This document shows, in pieces, positions 27,025-36,015 of a stretch of 64,000 bases of DNA. Numbering within the stretch: the first letter of the stretch is position 1; each line of letters starts with the position of its first letter. The DNA is from Aquimarina sp. ERC-38 (lineage in GTDB: Bacteria > Bacteroidota > Bacteroidia > Flavobacteriales > Flavobacteriaceae), in contig NZ_CP098511.1 in assembly GCF_026222555.1 (NCBI RefSeq), positions 663,501 through 727,500 of the forward strand, given 5' to 3'. The position numbers and the translations under genes are program-made. The notes under the pieces are model-generated. The model searched no databases and was not told the DNA's origin. It saw nothing but the letters and a program-made list of their open reading frames with translations.

Positions 27025-28398
27025 TTATAAAGAAGGTACTCTAACGGTTTCTCCAATCCAACAACCTATAGTGACTGATTTTTTTTCAGGATTGTTAAAG
27101 ATATCTGTTTTAGAAGGTGCCTTAGCCCTGTAATTAGCTGCCGTTGCACTTGCTGTTTTTGCTAATCCCGGATCTACCTTACCTGCTTTATTTGCATAAT
27201 TTTCAGCTAACCAGTATACTGCTCTTTTACTAAAAACATCCGTACCACAATTGTTAGCACTTGCTGCCATCATCGCGGCAATCCGTAAGTAAGCTACCCC
27301 CATAGAAGGTTTGTAATTTAAAGCTTTGTTATAATAGCCTTTTGCTTTACCGTAGCTACCTTGTTTTCTAATGAGTTCTGCTATCTTAAAATATACTTTG
27401 GCTTTATCACTGGCCTTTGTTTCTAATTCGGCTGATTTATTGAAATATTCTAAGGCTTTAGAAGTACTTTTATCTTTCATAGCAAGTAATCCTAAATAAT
27501 AGGTAGTTTTTGCCGATGGTTCTGCGGTGTTTAAAGCTTCTACTAACTTAAAGAATAATGGATCGTCCGTACATTCTTTGGCTGACATACGTCCGGCAGC
27601 TCCTTTTAACCAGCTTACATCACTCTTCTTAGATTCAAACTGCCCCTGGTACAACGGAATCAAGTTTTTACAATCTGCCAGTTCTCCTAACTTCTGGTTT
27701 ACCCCACCTTTTACTTTACTGTAATTGGTTAGGATTTTTCCATATCGGGATAAGTTCTTTTTTTCTTTACTCGATAGTGCAACCCCTGATTCTTCTTTTT
27801 CCGTTAGTTCAGAAACTACTTTTGCCTTTTCATTTTCTTCTTTTTCAATTTTTTCAATTACTTCGTCATATAAAGAAAATACTTCCTGGATATCTTTTTT
27901 ACCTTCGGCTTGCAGGTCTACTAGTAGGGAGAAGAACGTATATACACTTTTGGGGTTATTAAAATGGTCTTTATCTTCTTTCCATCCGATTAAGAACTCT
28001 TCGTACTCTTCTTCTTTACTTCCTATTTTATTATCGTACATGATCTGACCGATCTCAGAATGTAAATCACCTGATTCGGTTTTAGCCGGAAAATACTGAT
28101 AACGCTCTTTCCAAACGTTAATTAATTCATTTGCAATACCCAGCTTTTCCGTATCCGTAGCAGCTTTCTTATATTTTGCTTCTAGTACTTTTATCAAATA
28201 TTGATAGGTTGCTAAACTATGGGTGGGACACTCTTTTCTGATTTCCATTAGAGGTTTTTCGGCCGCTTCATAATTTTTGACTTTGGCATGCTCATAAGCG
28301 ATAGATGCCTTAGTAGCACAATCTGATGCCTGAGCCTGAACTGCATTTGCCCCTATCATCCAACTTATCGCTGCAGCAAATATAATTTTGGTTTTCAT
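27025..28398 (-). CDS. Periplasmic tetratricopeptide-repeat protein
   Basis: 457 residues. Signal peptide ending ANAVQAQA near residue 24. A coiled-coil/helix region (about 170-230, charged, KIEKEENEKAKVVSELTEKEE) precedes TPR-like repeats at about 300-395 (YYLGLLAMKDKSTSKALEYFNKSAEL and AKGYYNKALNYKPSMGVAYLR). Six bases separate it from lptC and 21 from the barrel gene, and this order is common in Flavobacteriaceae. The neighbours suggest a part in envelope assembly, perhaps with LptC or the barrel protein, but no function is established here. Confidence 0.82.
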   Translation of the reverse strand: MKTKIIFAAAISWMIGANAVQAQASDCATKASIAYEHAKVKNYEAAEKPLMEIRKECPTHSLATYQYLIKVLEAKYKKAATDTEKLGIANELINVWKERYQYFPAKTESGDLHSEIGQIMYDNKIGSKEEEYEEFLIGWKEDKDHFNNPKSVYTFFSLLVDLQAEGKKDIQEVFSLYDEVIEKIEKEENEKAKVVSELTEKEESGVALSSKEKKNLSRYGKILTNYSKVKGGVNQKLGELADCKNLIPLYQGQFESKKSDVSWLKGAAGRMSAKECTDDPLFFKLVEALNTAEPSAKTTYYLGLLAMKDKSTSKALEYFNKSAELETKASDKAKVYFKIAELIRKQGSYGKAKGYYNKALNYKPSMGVAYLRIAAMMAASANNCGTDVFSKRAVYWLAENYANKAGKVDPGLAKTASATAANYRAKAPSKTDIFNNPEKKSVTIGCWIGETVRVPSL

Positions 28399-28419
28399 AG
28401 CTGTATTTACGTTATATAG

Positions 28420-29667
28420 TTAATTAAATTTAATCTGTCTGAACCACTTATCGTTTAAAGATAAACTTAAGGAAAAATTAAAAAAGTTTTCTTTAACCAA
28501 TCCGGCACTTGTCGTCCCACGTTGTCCTACTTCTAAGCCTAGGTTCAGACTTGAAAAAGCATTGCTTACTGGTAGTCCTATTCCAAAAGACATGCCAAAC
28601 TCATCAATATCTTTATTGTTAACGACCAATCCGCTACGTTCAAACCGAATACCGGCCCGATAAATCACCCGGTTAAAGTAACTGGTCAATGATCGGTAAT
28701 TAGGAATGTAGTAGCCTCCTAATTTTGTCCTGAACCCGGATTTATAAAACACCTCATCGGGAGCAAAGTTAATCGTTGCCTGATCTTCACTATCCCTATA
28801 ATTGTATTCTGCTCCGATCAACCATTTTTTATCTTCTCCGATCCCAAAGCCAACTTTTACTTCTGCTGGTAGATCCACTTCGTTATCTACCGCATCAATA
28901 TCCTGTCTTCTGATCACGGTCTCTCTTCCTTCTGCCTGTACGTTTACCTGAGCAAGCTCCGAAGTTGTATCCGTATCTAATTTAGAAGGAGGTGTAGACG
29001 TGATAGAGGTGACTAAGGTTAATTTATCGCTAATTTTAGTCTGATAGTTTACTCCAAAGGTCAATCCGACCCCCGACAAGTCGGTCTCGTTTAGCTCTCT
29101 GGTTTGAAATAAAGATCCTTGCTGAAAGAGTATAAACCTGTTTTCAATATTTCCGAAATTATAGTTGACTTCCAGACCTACGCTAAAATTTTTAGTAAGC
29201 GAGACACCTGTAGACAAATATACTTTATTGACTCCCCCGGACCCGGAAAACCTTTCCTGAATATTATTTTGAAACTCCGAACGAACGTTATAACCCACAG
29301 CACTAAGAGGAGTTACTCCTAATCCTACCCCAAATTTACCGATAGGAATCCCGATAGCAAAGTATTCTAAGGTCGCATTGTCTTTATAAGAGGTATCATC
29401 ATTAGCATTGCTTAAACGCAAACCATTATAATTTGCTGCTACGGTAAAGGTTGTTAATTTTAATGCTCCGTAAGCTGCCGGATTTTGCAAGTTGATATGG
29501 ATACTATCCTGCTGAATGCTAAGTCCCCCCATGGAACGATTCTCGGTGGTTCCTTTAAATTTTTGCAGACCTATTCCGTAGAAAGAATATGGAGATGAAG
29601 TACCTTCTTGTGCCATTAAAAATCCGCTGCATAGTATAAAAAGAAGTACTAAAGTCTTTTGTATCAT
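28420..29667 (-). CDS. Outer membrane beta-barrel protein, FadL/OmpP1-like
   Basis: 415 residues with a signal ending LMAQE near residue 20. Start of the mature protein is SSPYSFYGIGLQKFKGTT with RSMGGLSI and the NLQNPAAYG motif, characteristic of the Bacteroidota barrel family related to FadL-type porins. The remainder alternates strands to a barrel-like C-terminus. It overlaps the coaX stop/start by four bases, so the two are co-transcribed. In Flavobacteriia this gene reliably follows coaX. Transport substrate unknown. Confidence 0.82.
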   Translation of the reverse strand: MIQKTLVLLFILCSGFLMAQEGTSSPYSFYGIGLQKFKGTTENRSMGGLSIQQDSIHINLQNPAAYGALKLTTFTVAANYNGLRLSNANDDTSYKDNATLEYFAIGIPIGKFGVGLGVTPLSAVGYNVRSEFQNNIQERFSGSGGVNKVYLSTGVSLTKNFSVGLEVNYNFGNIENRFILFQQGSLFQTRELNETDLSGVGLTFGVNYQTKISDKLTLVTSITSTPPSKLDTDTTSELAQVNVQAEGRETVIRRQDIDAVDNEVDLPAEVKVGFGIGEDKKWLIGAEYNYRDSEDQATINFAPDEVFYKSGFRTKLGGYYIPNYRSLTSYFNRVIYRAGIRFERSGLVVNNKDIDEFGMSFGIGLPVSNAFSSLNLGLEVGQRGTTSAGLVKENFFNFSLSLSLNDKWFRQIKFN

Positions 29668-30395
29668 TGACTGTTATTAAAAGCTAAAATATGGTTTAAC
29701 CCTTCTAATAAAAAATTAGAGGTGGCAAATATGCTATTTTTTAATCTCTTAGACAAAAAATGTGCATCTCCACCGGTTAAAATAACTGTTAAATCAGGAT
29801 AGTTGTTGCAGTATTGATCAATTACCGCATCTATTTCGAGCGCGGTATGTCCTGAAACTCCGGTATGTATCGCTTCTTCGGTAGAGGCACCTATGGATAA
29901 AGAGGCTTCGATTTTACTTAGTAAAGGTAATTTTGAAGTATATTGATGTAAACTTTTGTAACGCATGGTGATTCCCGGTGCAATAGCGCCCCCCAAATAT
30001 TCTTCTTTATTATTTTTAAAATCGTAGGTGATACAGGTACCTGCATCGACAACCAATGTATGCTTACCCGGATATTGCTGACTGGCAGCAGCTATCAATG
30101 CGATTCTATCGACACCCAGGGTTTCCGGTGTTTTGTATAAATTAAGAAAAGGGATTTTAGTCGTATGGTTTAGGGTCACTAGCTGAACAGACTTTTCTAA
30201 TTCCCCTATATCTTTAGAAGAAACAAATCCGACATTGGAAATGATTCCATAATCTATTGGATATTTTTTAATGATTTCTGTATGTATGGTTTCCACAAGT
30301 TGCTGTGAGGGTATGATGAACTGTTTTATTATGGTATTTTTCTCAAATACAGCTACTTTGGCACGGGTATTTCCGGAATCAATAATTAAATTCAT
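29664..30395 (-). CDS. coaX: Type III pantothenate kinase
   Basis: 243 residues. It phosphorylates pantothenate in the first step of coenzyme A synthesis, in the cytoplasm. ASKHA-fold marks: IDSGNTRAKVAVF (residues 5-17), YKTPETLGVDRIALIAAA (about 108-125), VVDAGTCITYDF (about 135-146) and LGGAIAPGITMRYKSLHQYT. Typical CoaX length. It opens the seven-gene string that runs to ppiD. A TAnnTTTG box in the opposite sense, CAAAATTA at 30413-30420, lies 18 bases upstream, implying a very short leader. Confidence 0.94.
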   Translation of the reverse strand: MNLIIDSGNTRAKVAVFEKNTIIKQFIIPSQQLVETIHTEIIKKYPIDYGIISNVGFVSSKDIGELEKSVQLVTLNHTTKIPFLNLYKTPETLGVDRIALIAAASQQYPGKHTLVVDAGTCITYDFKNNKEEYLGGAIAPGITMRYKSLHQYTSKLPLLSKIEASLSIGASTEEAIHTGVSGHTALEIDAVIDQYCNNYPDLTVILTGGDAHFLSKRLKNSIFATSNFLLEGLNHILAFNNSQ

Positions 30396-30412
30396 AGGAT
30401 TTGATCTGAAGG

Positions 30413-30420
30413 CAAAATTA
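30413..30420 (-). promoter_or_regulatory. Probable -7 promoter element for coaX operon
   Basis: TAATTTTG on the minus strand matches TAnnTTTG and lies 18 bases before the coaX start. A -33 TTTG is not clear. Confidence 0.4.
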
Positions 30421-30444
30421 CGAAAGGATTTTTATGGGTTTTCT

Positions 30445-30475
30445 TTTGTGTATTTAAAAAAGCAGATTATATTTG
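30445..30475 (+). promoter_or_regulatory. Canonical Bacteroidota promoter for tRNA-Phe
   Basis: TTTG at 30445-30448, 19 bases of spacer, then TATATTTG at 30468-30475. This is the exact TTTG-N19-TAnnTTTG consensus of the Bacteroidota housekeeping sigma factor. Predicted start near 30482, giving about 52 bases of 5' leader before the tRNA. Confidence 0.75.
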
Positions 30476-30533
30476 CTCCCTCTTACAAAAGATAGTTGTT
30501 ATCTTTATAAGAACGGATGTTCACATCCTGGAA

Positions 30534-30606
30534 GGTACCTTAGCTCAGTTGGTAGAGCAAAGGACTGAAAATCCTTGTGTCCCTGGTTCGATTCCTGGAG
30601 GTACCA
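30534..30606 (+). tRNA. tRNA-Phe (GAA)
   Basis: Cloverleaf: acceptor GGTACCT pairs with AGGTACC; D-arm AGCTCAGTTGGTAGAGCA; anticodon stem AAGGA/TCCTT around loop CTGAAAA, giving anticodon GAA (Phe); T-loop GGTTCGATTCC. Discriminator is A and the CCA is not encoded. The central pair of the T-stem reads T opposite T (CCTGG over CCTGG), a U-U mismatch. Confidence 0.96.
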
Positions 30607-30610
30607 CGTT

Positions 30611-30642
30611 AAAAAACCGTCTGATTTTTCAGACGGTTTTTT
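30611..30642 (+). terminator. Intrinsic terminator of tRNA-Phe
   Basis: AAAAAACCGTCTGA and TCAGACGGTTTTTT form a perfect 14-base stem with a TTTT loop, followed by TGTTTTTC. It begins five bases after the tRNA. Confidence 0.92.
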
Positions 30643-30845
30643 TGTTTTTCTAATTATTAAAAATTTTCTTTCTCCATATTTATTATCAAAATAGGTTTCT
30701 AATTTGTAACAGTTTCTTTAGAACTATTAGTTGTTTTTAAGAAAAATTAGATAATATTTATGAATTTTATAAGTAACAATATAAAGCTATCAAATACTAA
30801 ATTATAAGTATCAAAGATGAACTTTGCTATAATAAAAACTACCTT

Positions 30846-32996
30846 ATGAAGAAAATTACATCACTTTTTAAAGTGTCATTATTATGCACTTTTATCCTAT
30901 TCAGTTATTCGACTTTTTCGCAAGAAATTAGTTTAACCTCATTAGATCAGTTAGAAGATCCTGCTAATAGCGGAAAGACTATACTAGTCAATAAGAGTTT
31001 TAACTTATTTGGAAAAACGTTAAATATTGCTCCTGGAATTATTATAAAGCCTGCTGGTGGTATTTTTAAAAACGGAACTATTGCCGGAAGTGATTTTACC
31101 ATCTCAACGGATAAAACGAATAGAACCTTTACCAATACTATTATTTTTAAGAACCTTTATAAAAAAACATTCTTTCCTGAGTGGTATGGTGCAAGAGGAG
31201 ATGGTAGTACAGATGATTCAGAAGCTTTATTAAATACTTTTAAGACTTCCGAAAAAGTAGAATTAAGAAGATATAGAACTTATTTTTTAGGAACACCTGT
31301 TCTTATAGATCGACTAGGTATTATTCATATTGAAGGAAATAACGCGAAAATTATTACTGCTGGTTTTGCTAATAGTCCTGCTCTCCAATTTGATAATTTA
31401 TTTTCTAAAGTATCTATTGAAAATCTTGAAATTGACGGTGAAGAAAACAGTGCTGGTGGTATTTGGGTAAGTAGTAGTTTTAATGGTAATAATTTGAAAT
31501 TAAGCAATTTCTATAATGAGATAGATGCTGCTTACGGTATTCATTTTGAAATTAAATTCAAACCAGTAGATATTCTCCTTGAAAATTCTAACATTAACAA
31601 TATAAAAGCTAAAAATAATAATGAAATAGGAGATGGACCAGGTACTGCTAGGGCAGTACGAGTTTATTGGCGAACATCAAGTCCTAATAGCAACGTAAGT
31701 ATAAAAGATAATAAGCTTACTAATGTTATTGCAGAAGATGGTGATGTAATACAAATAGCTCAAAATAATCATCAATACATTAATTCTACTACTACTGTAA
31801 TATCTGGCAATTATATAGCAAATGCCACCCGTAGATGGATTAAGGCTACTGCATCTAATGTTAAAATAATCAGTAATACCTTTAGGAATTTTGAAGAGGG
31901 TGATATTAATACCGCACCAGCCCGTGATAGGACTTATATGGTTGCATTTCAAATTTTTGAAGCAAAGAAGGTTGACTTAAGTAAAGAAGGTGATTATGTT
32001 CTGGGAGCATTATTTGAAAACAACAATGTTTTAATGGATTCGAATTGGGATTTTGGAAACGGAGGGGTTTTAGGACTTGATCGAACCAATGGAGCTATTA
32101 TTCAGAAAAATACTTTTACTAACGGAAGAATTGTATGTAAATCTTTTAATCAAAATGCAAAGATTACCAAAAATAAACTTACCAACTCCAACTTTGATTT
32201 TGTTACGGTTAAAGATGAAGCTGATAGAGAAATAGTGTCACATATCTTTAACAATTTTAGAATTATTGAAAATCAACAAGGAATTATGGATTCCAGAAAA
32301 ATAACAAGAAAAGTGAAATCTATTATAGGTTTTTCCAGGAAATCTATAATTGAAGATATGTTAGTAGAGGATAATACCATTACCGTTTATGATCAAGTCA
32401 TCGACGATGATAATATAGCTTTTATGGTTTTGGATGATGGTTCTACTACAAATAAATTGCAGTTGATTAATAATACCTTAGATAAAAAATCAGTTAATAA
32501 TTTAGCTACACAACCTACTTTTTTTCAAAGTAAAAATAATTTAGGTACTAACACACTTTTTGACAGTAACAAGTTAATCACTGAAGCAAACCGAACTGAT
32601 GTAGGTATTAACTTAATAGCGGTAAAAGCTCCTTTTCCCTTTACCTTTAGAAACAATACCATAGAAGTAAAACCAAAAGATTCAGATGACTCCAGTATAT
32701 TTTTAGAAATGTGTCCTAACGGCAAATGTCCAGTTACAAAAGCTTCTGATCCAACACTATCTAATTCTATTTCTAACAATGTAGTTGTCTTTCCGAATCC
32801 GGTAACTAATCTTTTACAAATACAGAACTGGAACTATTCAGATTCTTTTTATACTGTTATTGATATATCCGGAAGAACAGTATCAAACGGGCAATTAATA
32901 GATTATAAAGTTGATACCTCACTTCTTTCTCCCGGTACCTATACTTTATTGTTAGATTCTAATAGTGAACGGAAAGACATGAAGTTTATTAAGTAA
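30846..32996 (+). CDS. T9SS-exported right-handed beta-helix protein
   Basis: 716 residues. Signal peptide (to about residue 25, STFSQE). The start of the mature part, with FPEWYGARGDGSTDDSEALL (about 110-129), is the characteristic entry motif of pectate-lyase/pectinase-type beta-helix proteins, which also occurs in phage tailspikes. Asn-rich rungs (ENNNVLMDSNW, NNTLDKKSVNNL) continue to about residue 610. The C-terminal domain (VVVFPNPVTNLLQIQN to MKFIK) is a type A T9SS sorting signal, so it is surface-bound or secreted. It faces away from tRNA-Phe and ends at a strong terminator. The neighbouring exopolysaccharide operon suggests a polysaccharide substrate, perhaps as lyase or binding protein; catalytic residues cannot be assigned. 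Confidence 0.82.
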   Translation: MKKITSLFKVSLLCTFILFSYSTFSQEISLTSLDQLEDPANSGKTILVNKSFNLFGKTLNIAPGIIIKPAGGIFKNGTIAGSDFTISTDKTNRTFTNTIIFKNLYKKTFFPEWYGARGDGSTDDSEALLNTFKTSEKVELRRYRTYFLGTPVLIDRLGIIHIEGNNAKIITAGFANSPALQFDNLFSKVSIENLEIDGEENSAGGIWVSSSFNGNNLKLSNFYNEIDAAYGIHFEIKFKPVDILLENSNINNIKAKNNNEIGDGPGTARAVRVYWRTSSPNSNVSIKDNKLTNVIAEDGDVIQIAQNNHQYINSTTTVISGNYIANATRRWIKATASNVKIISNTFRNFEEGDINTAPARDRTYMVAFQIFEAKKVDLSKEGDYVLGALFENNNVLMDSNWDFGNGGVLGLDRTNGAIIQKNTFTNGRIVCKSFNQNAKITKNKLTNSNFDFVTVKDEADREIVSHIFNNFRIIENQQGIMDSRKITRKVKSIIGFSRKSIIEDMLVEDNTITVYDQVIDDDNIAFMVLDDGSTTNKLQLINNTLDKKSVNNLATQPTFFQSKNNLGTNTLFDSNKLITEANRTDVGINLIAVKAPFPFTFRNNTIEVKPKDSDDSSIFLEMCPNGKCPVTKASDPTLSNSISNNVVVFPNPVTNLLQIQNWNYSDSFYTVIDISGRTVSNGQLIDYKVDTSLLSPGTYTLLLDSNSERKDMKFIK

Positions 32997-33018
32997 ATAC
33001 TCACTATAGCGATTGAAC

Positions 33019-33056
33019 AAAGCCTTTATAAATACAATTATATTTATAAAGGCTTT
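33019..33056 (+). terminator. Strong intrinsic terminator
   Basis: AAAGCCTTTATAAATA and TATTTATAAAGGCTTT form a perfect 16-base stem with a CAATTA loop, followed by ATTTTTAT. It lies 22 bases after the beta-helix gene. Confidence 0.88.
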
Positions 33057-33076
33057 ATTTTTATACAAATTGTCAC

Positions 33077-33280
33077 TTATTGAACAATTATCTTTTCAGT
33101 ATAATTCCATTGACTGTTTTCCAATTTTACTATAAATACACCTCTGTCAATTTGTAATTTAGAAACTGGCACTTTAATTAATTCTTGATTAGCAGAAAAA
33201 ACTTTGTTGTATATTACTTTACCATTAATGTCTTTAAATAAACAACCTCTTTTATCCAGCCATTTACAACATATAACATT
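33077..33280 (-). pseudogene. Remnant of a T9SS C-terminal sorting domain
   Basis: On the minus strand a frame ending in TAA at 33077-33079 reads the typical end of a type A T9SS sorting domain: LFKDINGKVIYNKV, then KLQIDRGVFIVKLEN, then EKIIVQ and stop. In frame, an upstream stop TAG at 33281-33283 closes the frame after only about 67 codons, and there is no signal peptide or start. It is therefore the 3' scrap of a lost exported protein. It lies convergent to the beta-helix gene on its left. Confidence 0.82.
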
Positions 33281-33794
33281 CTAGTACAAATAATTACCTA
33301 GGTCAATTTTATAGAAATAGAGACAAATTAAGTTTGTAATTTTAAGTTAGAAATTTAAAAAGCGATTTAAACAGTATTCATTAGTTGTTTAAATATAAAA
33401 TAATTTTTAAAACCTATTTATTTAACATATTTATTCTTAGTGTTATCTAAACTTATTTAAGGTTGATCAAAATGGCATTTAAATTTTTGTGATTTGAAAA
33501 CAGCTTTGTTTAAATCAATTTACTAGTTATAAACAACTTTAACATATACATAAATACGATTTGTCTTTTTTTCTAGTTAATAATGCATACCAAATCATTT
33601 CTTTACTTCTTAAAATTTTCTACTTTCCACTCTTTCTATTTTAACACTTTATAAATAAGAATATAAATTACTTAATAGTAATATTTTAAAGGTGTTAACC
33701 AATTATTGTTTACATAATAAGCTTAATCTGTTTACCATCTCTGATATTATTGTTGTTATGAATTGAATAATCAACTCAAACAAAAAAATCCCCA

Positions 33795-35705
33795 ATGAAA
33801 AATTTTCAAAAAAAACCACTTAAAACTATTCTATTACTATTTTTACTTATCAACACTTTTGACACCTACTCTAAAGAAATAATAGCTAAATCTCTTAAAT
33901 ATAAGGATGTGAAGAAAGCAGTCAAACTAGCAGTACCAGGAGATGTTGTCAAATTACCAAGTGGTACCGAAAATTGGTATTACGGACAAGGAATTACAGT
34001 TCCAGGTGGTATTAGTATTAAAGGAAGTGGTAAAGATCAAACCCTTTTAAAACGAGCACAGGCTTCACAAGTTCCCTTTATTATTTTTGATGGTTCTAAC
34101 AATAAAGCCAGTGAGTTAAGTGACATAACATTTATCGGAGGATACTTTTATAAAGATAAAGAATACGGACGATTAAGTAGAGGCATTGACTTTGTTAAAG
34201 GTTGCACCAGTTTTAAAGTTTATAATTGTCGTTTTGAAAACTTTGCTAATTACGCAATTACAGTTAATGACCGTATAGGAGAGAAGAGTGTCCAGAAAGG
34301 AGTTATTTTCAACAATGAATTTATTGACAATTATCATTCGAATGTGCAAAATTATGGATATGGTATTGTTGTGAATGGAAATGGCACCTGGACTAATCTG
34401 GAATTAGGCACAAAAAATGCGGTTTTTATCGAAGACAACTATTTTTCCGGAAATCGTCATCATGTTGCTTCTAATAACGGTTCGAAATATGTTTTCAGAT
34501 ATAATGATGTAAAGCATACCAATAAGGTTAGGAATTTTTCGATGGCTGATGCCCATGGAAAATCATCCTCTCCAATAGGTTCAAGGAGTTACGAAATTTA
34601 TAATAATAAATTCTACACCGAATCCAACATGGAGTCAAAAGCCCGCACAGCTATCGGAATACGAGGAGGGGATGGAGTTATTTTTAACAATACCTCATCT
34701 ACCTCAATTTACAGAACTATCGAATTATGGACAGAAGGATTTTCATGTGGTACTTATCCTGGAATAAATCAAATCAGATCTTTATATATCTGGAATAACG
34801 ATAAGAACGATCATCTAAAATTTACAAATGATGGAGTAGCTAATAATTGTGAAGCTTCCGTCAAGAAAGGAAGGGATTATTTTCTATTTAAGAAACCAGA
34901 GTACATACCGTTTGTATATCCTCACCCTCTTCGTAAGAAAACTTTACCAAAACCAATCGATGACGATAAAGATAATAAAATGAATATAGCTTTGTTTAAA
35001 CCTACTGAGGCCTCTAACACTTTTCAGCAAAATTATAGTATGAACGCGGTAGACAATAACGTTGACTTTAATAACAGATGGGCAAGTAATTCCTTTTCTG
35101 ATTGGTGGATAGTTGACCTAAAGGATACCTATGATTTATCTGCTGTTACCATTATAAATTACTACGGAGATGACAGGTACTATAATTTTGTAATTGAAAG
35201 CTCTTTTGACAAACAAACCTGGAGACAAATTGCTCAAAAAACCAATAAAGAGAGAGCTACTAAAGAAGGTGTTACCTTTAAACTTACCAATAAAACGGGA
35301 CGTTATATCAGGGTTCGTATTTACTATAGTTCTGTAAAAACCGATGTACATTTAGTTGAATTTAGAGCTTTTGGAAATAAAACAACCAATAAATCTGCTG
35401 ATAATTCTTACAATACTGAAGAACTGAAGCTATCTTCACCAATTGAAGAACAACAGATGATAGTTTTTCCTAACCCGGCAAATAAGAATCAAGATATTAC
35501 AATAACTTTAAATGACATTTTTCGTAGAATGAATATCTTATATATTTACGATTTATACGGACAATTAATACTTGAAAAAAAATTTAAAAAAGAGTTAGGA
35601 ACACCTAATTTAAAAATTGAAACTTCTACCTTAAGAGTTGGATACTATAATGTAGTACTAAAATCCGGTAAGAAATTACTTAATAAAAGGATTTTAATAC
35701 ATTAA
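33795..35705 (+). CDS. T9SS-exported beta-helix protein with F5/8C (discoidin-like) domain
   Basis: 636 residues. Signal peptide (residues 1-26, FDTYSKE). Right-handed beta-helix at about 30-375, with GDVVKLPSGTENWYYGQGI, ISIKGSGKDQTLL, FENFANYAI, and NYFSGNRHHVASNNGSKYVF. A coagulation-factor 5/8 C-type carbohydrate-binding domain spans about 395-530 (NIALFKPTEASNTFQQNYS to RVRIYYSSVKTDVHLVEFRAFG). The C-terminus (MIVFPNPANKNQDITITL to LNKRILIH) is a type A T9SS sorting domain. The layout is that of an extracellular polysaccharide-active or -binding protein. It faces the exopolysaccharide operon and may process its product, though no catalytic residues are identifiable. Confidence 0.85.
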   Translation: MKNFQKKPLKTILLLFLLINTFDTYSKEIIAKSLKYKDVKKAVKLAVPGDVVKLPSGTENWYYGQGITVPGGISIKGSGKDQTLLKRAQASQVPFIIFDGSNNKASELSDITFIGGYFYKDKEYGRLSRGIDFVKGCTSFKVYNCRFENFANYAITVNDRIGEKSVQKGVIFNNEFIDNYHSNVQNYGYGIVVNGNGTWTNLELGTKNAVFIEDNYFSGNRHHVASNNGSKYVFRYNDVKHTNKVRNFSMADAHGKSSSPIGSRSYEIYNNKFYTESNMESKARTAIGIRGGDGVIFNNTSSTSIYRTIELWTEGFSCGTYPGINQIRSLYIWNNDKNDHLKFTNDGVANNCEASVKKGRDYFLFKKPEYIPFVYPHPLRKKTLPKPIDDDKDNKMNIALFKPTEASNTFQQNYSMNAVDNNVDFNNRWASNSFSDWWIVDLKDTYDLSAVTIINYYGDDRYYNFVIESSFDKQTWRQIAQKTNKERATKEGVTFKLTNKTGRYIRVRIYYSSVKTDVHLVEFRAFGNKTTNKSADNSYNTEELKLSSPIEEQQMIVFPNPANKNQDITITLNDIFRRMNILYIYDLYGQLILEKKFKKELGTPNLKIETSTLRVGYYNVVLKSGKKLLNKRILIH

Positions 35706-36015
35706 TATTAATTGTTATTTACATACAAAGGACTAACACAATACAGTCTTTATTGTAGGTCTTTTGAATTTAGTATTTTAATTATTCATACGATTCAAAT
35801 TTTAATACTTTCATAAATTACAATGTATTTTCTTAGTTATAGTCTATGAGTGTATTATCTTAAAGCTATTTTTAATTAAAAATATGGCACTCTTAAGGAA
35901 TTAACGACTAAATAGCTACCTAGCTTTTACGTTAATATTGAAATAAACATAGTTGCTAAAAATGATAACCAACTACAAGTTTATTCACTTACATGCTATT
36001 TTATGGAAATTTTAT
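35706..36015. other. Intergenic region between convergent genes
   Basis: Holds the terminator at 35727-35765. The rest is AT-rich; a weak hairpin ATTAACG/CGTTAAT near 35900-35940 could end the minus-strand polysaccharide operon. No gene seen. Confidence 0.5.
35727..35765 (+). terminator. Intrinsic terminator after beta-helix gene
   Basis: Outer arms AAAGGAC and GTCTTTT (one G-U) and inner arms ACAATA and TATTGT are separated by a small internal loop. Confidence 0.6.

Larger units (their letters stand above)
32997..33794. other. Long intergenic region with terminator and pseudogene remnant
   Basis: About 800 very AT-rich bases. It holds the terminator at 33019-33056 and the minus-strand T9SS-domain remnant at 33077-33280. 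From 33290 to 33794 I see nothing with coding character, only AT-rich spacer that presumably includes the promoter of the next gene. Confidence 0.7.
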
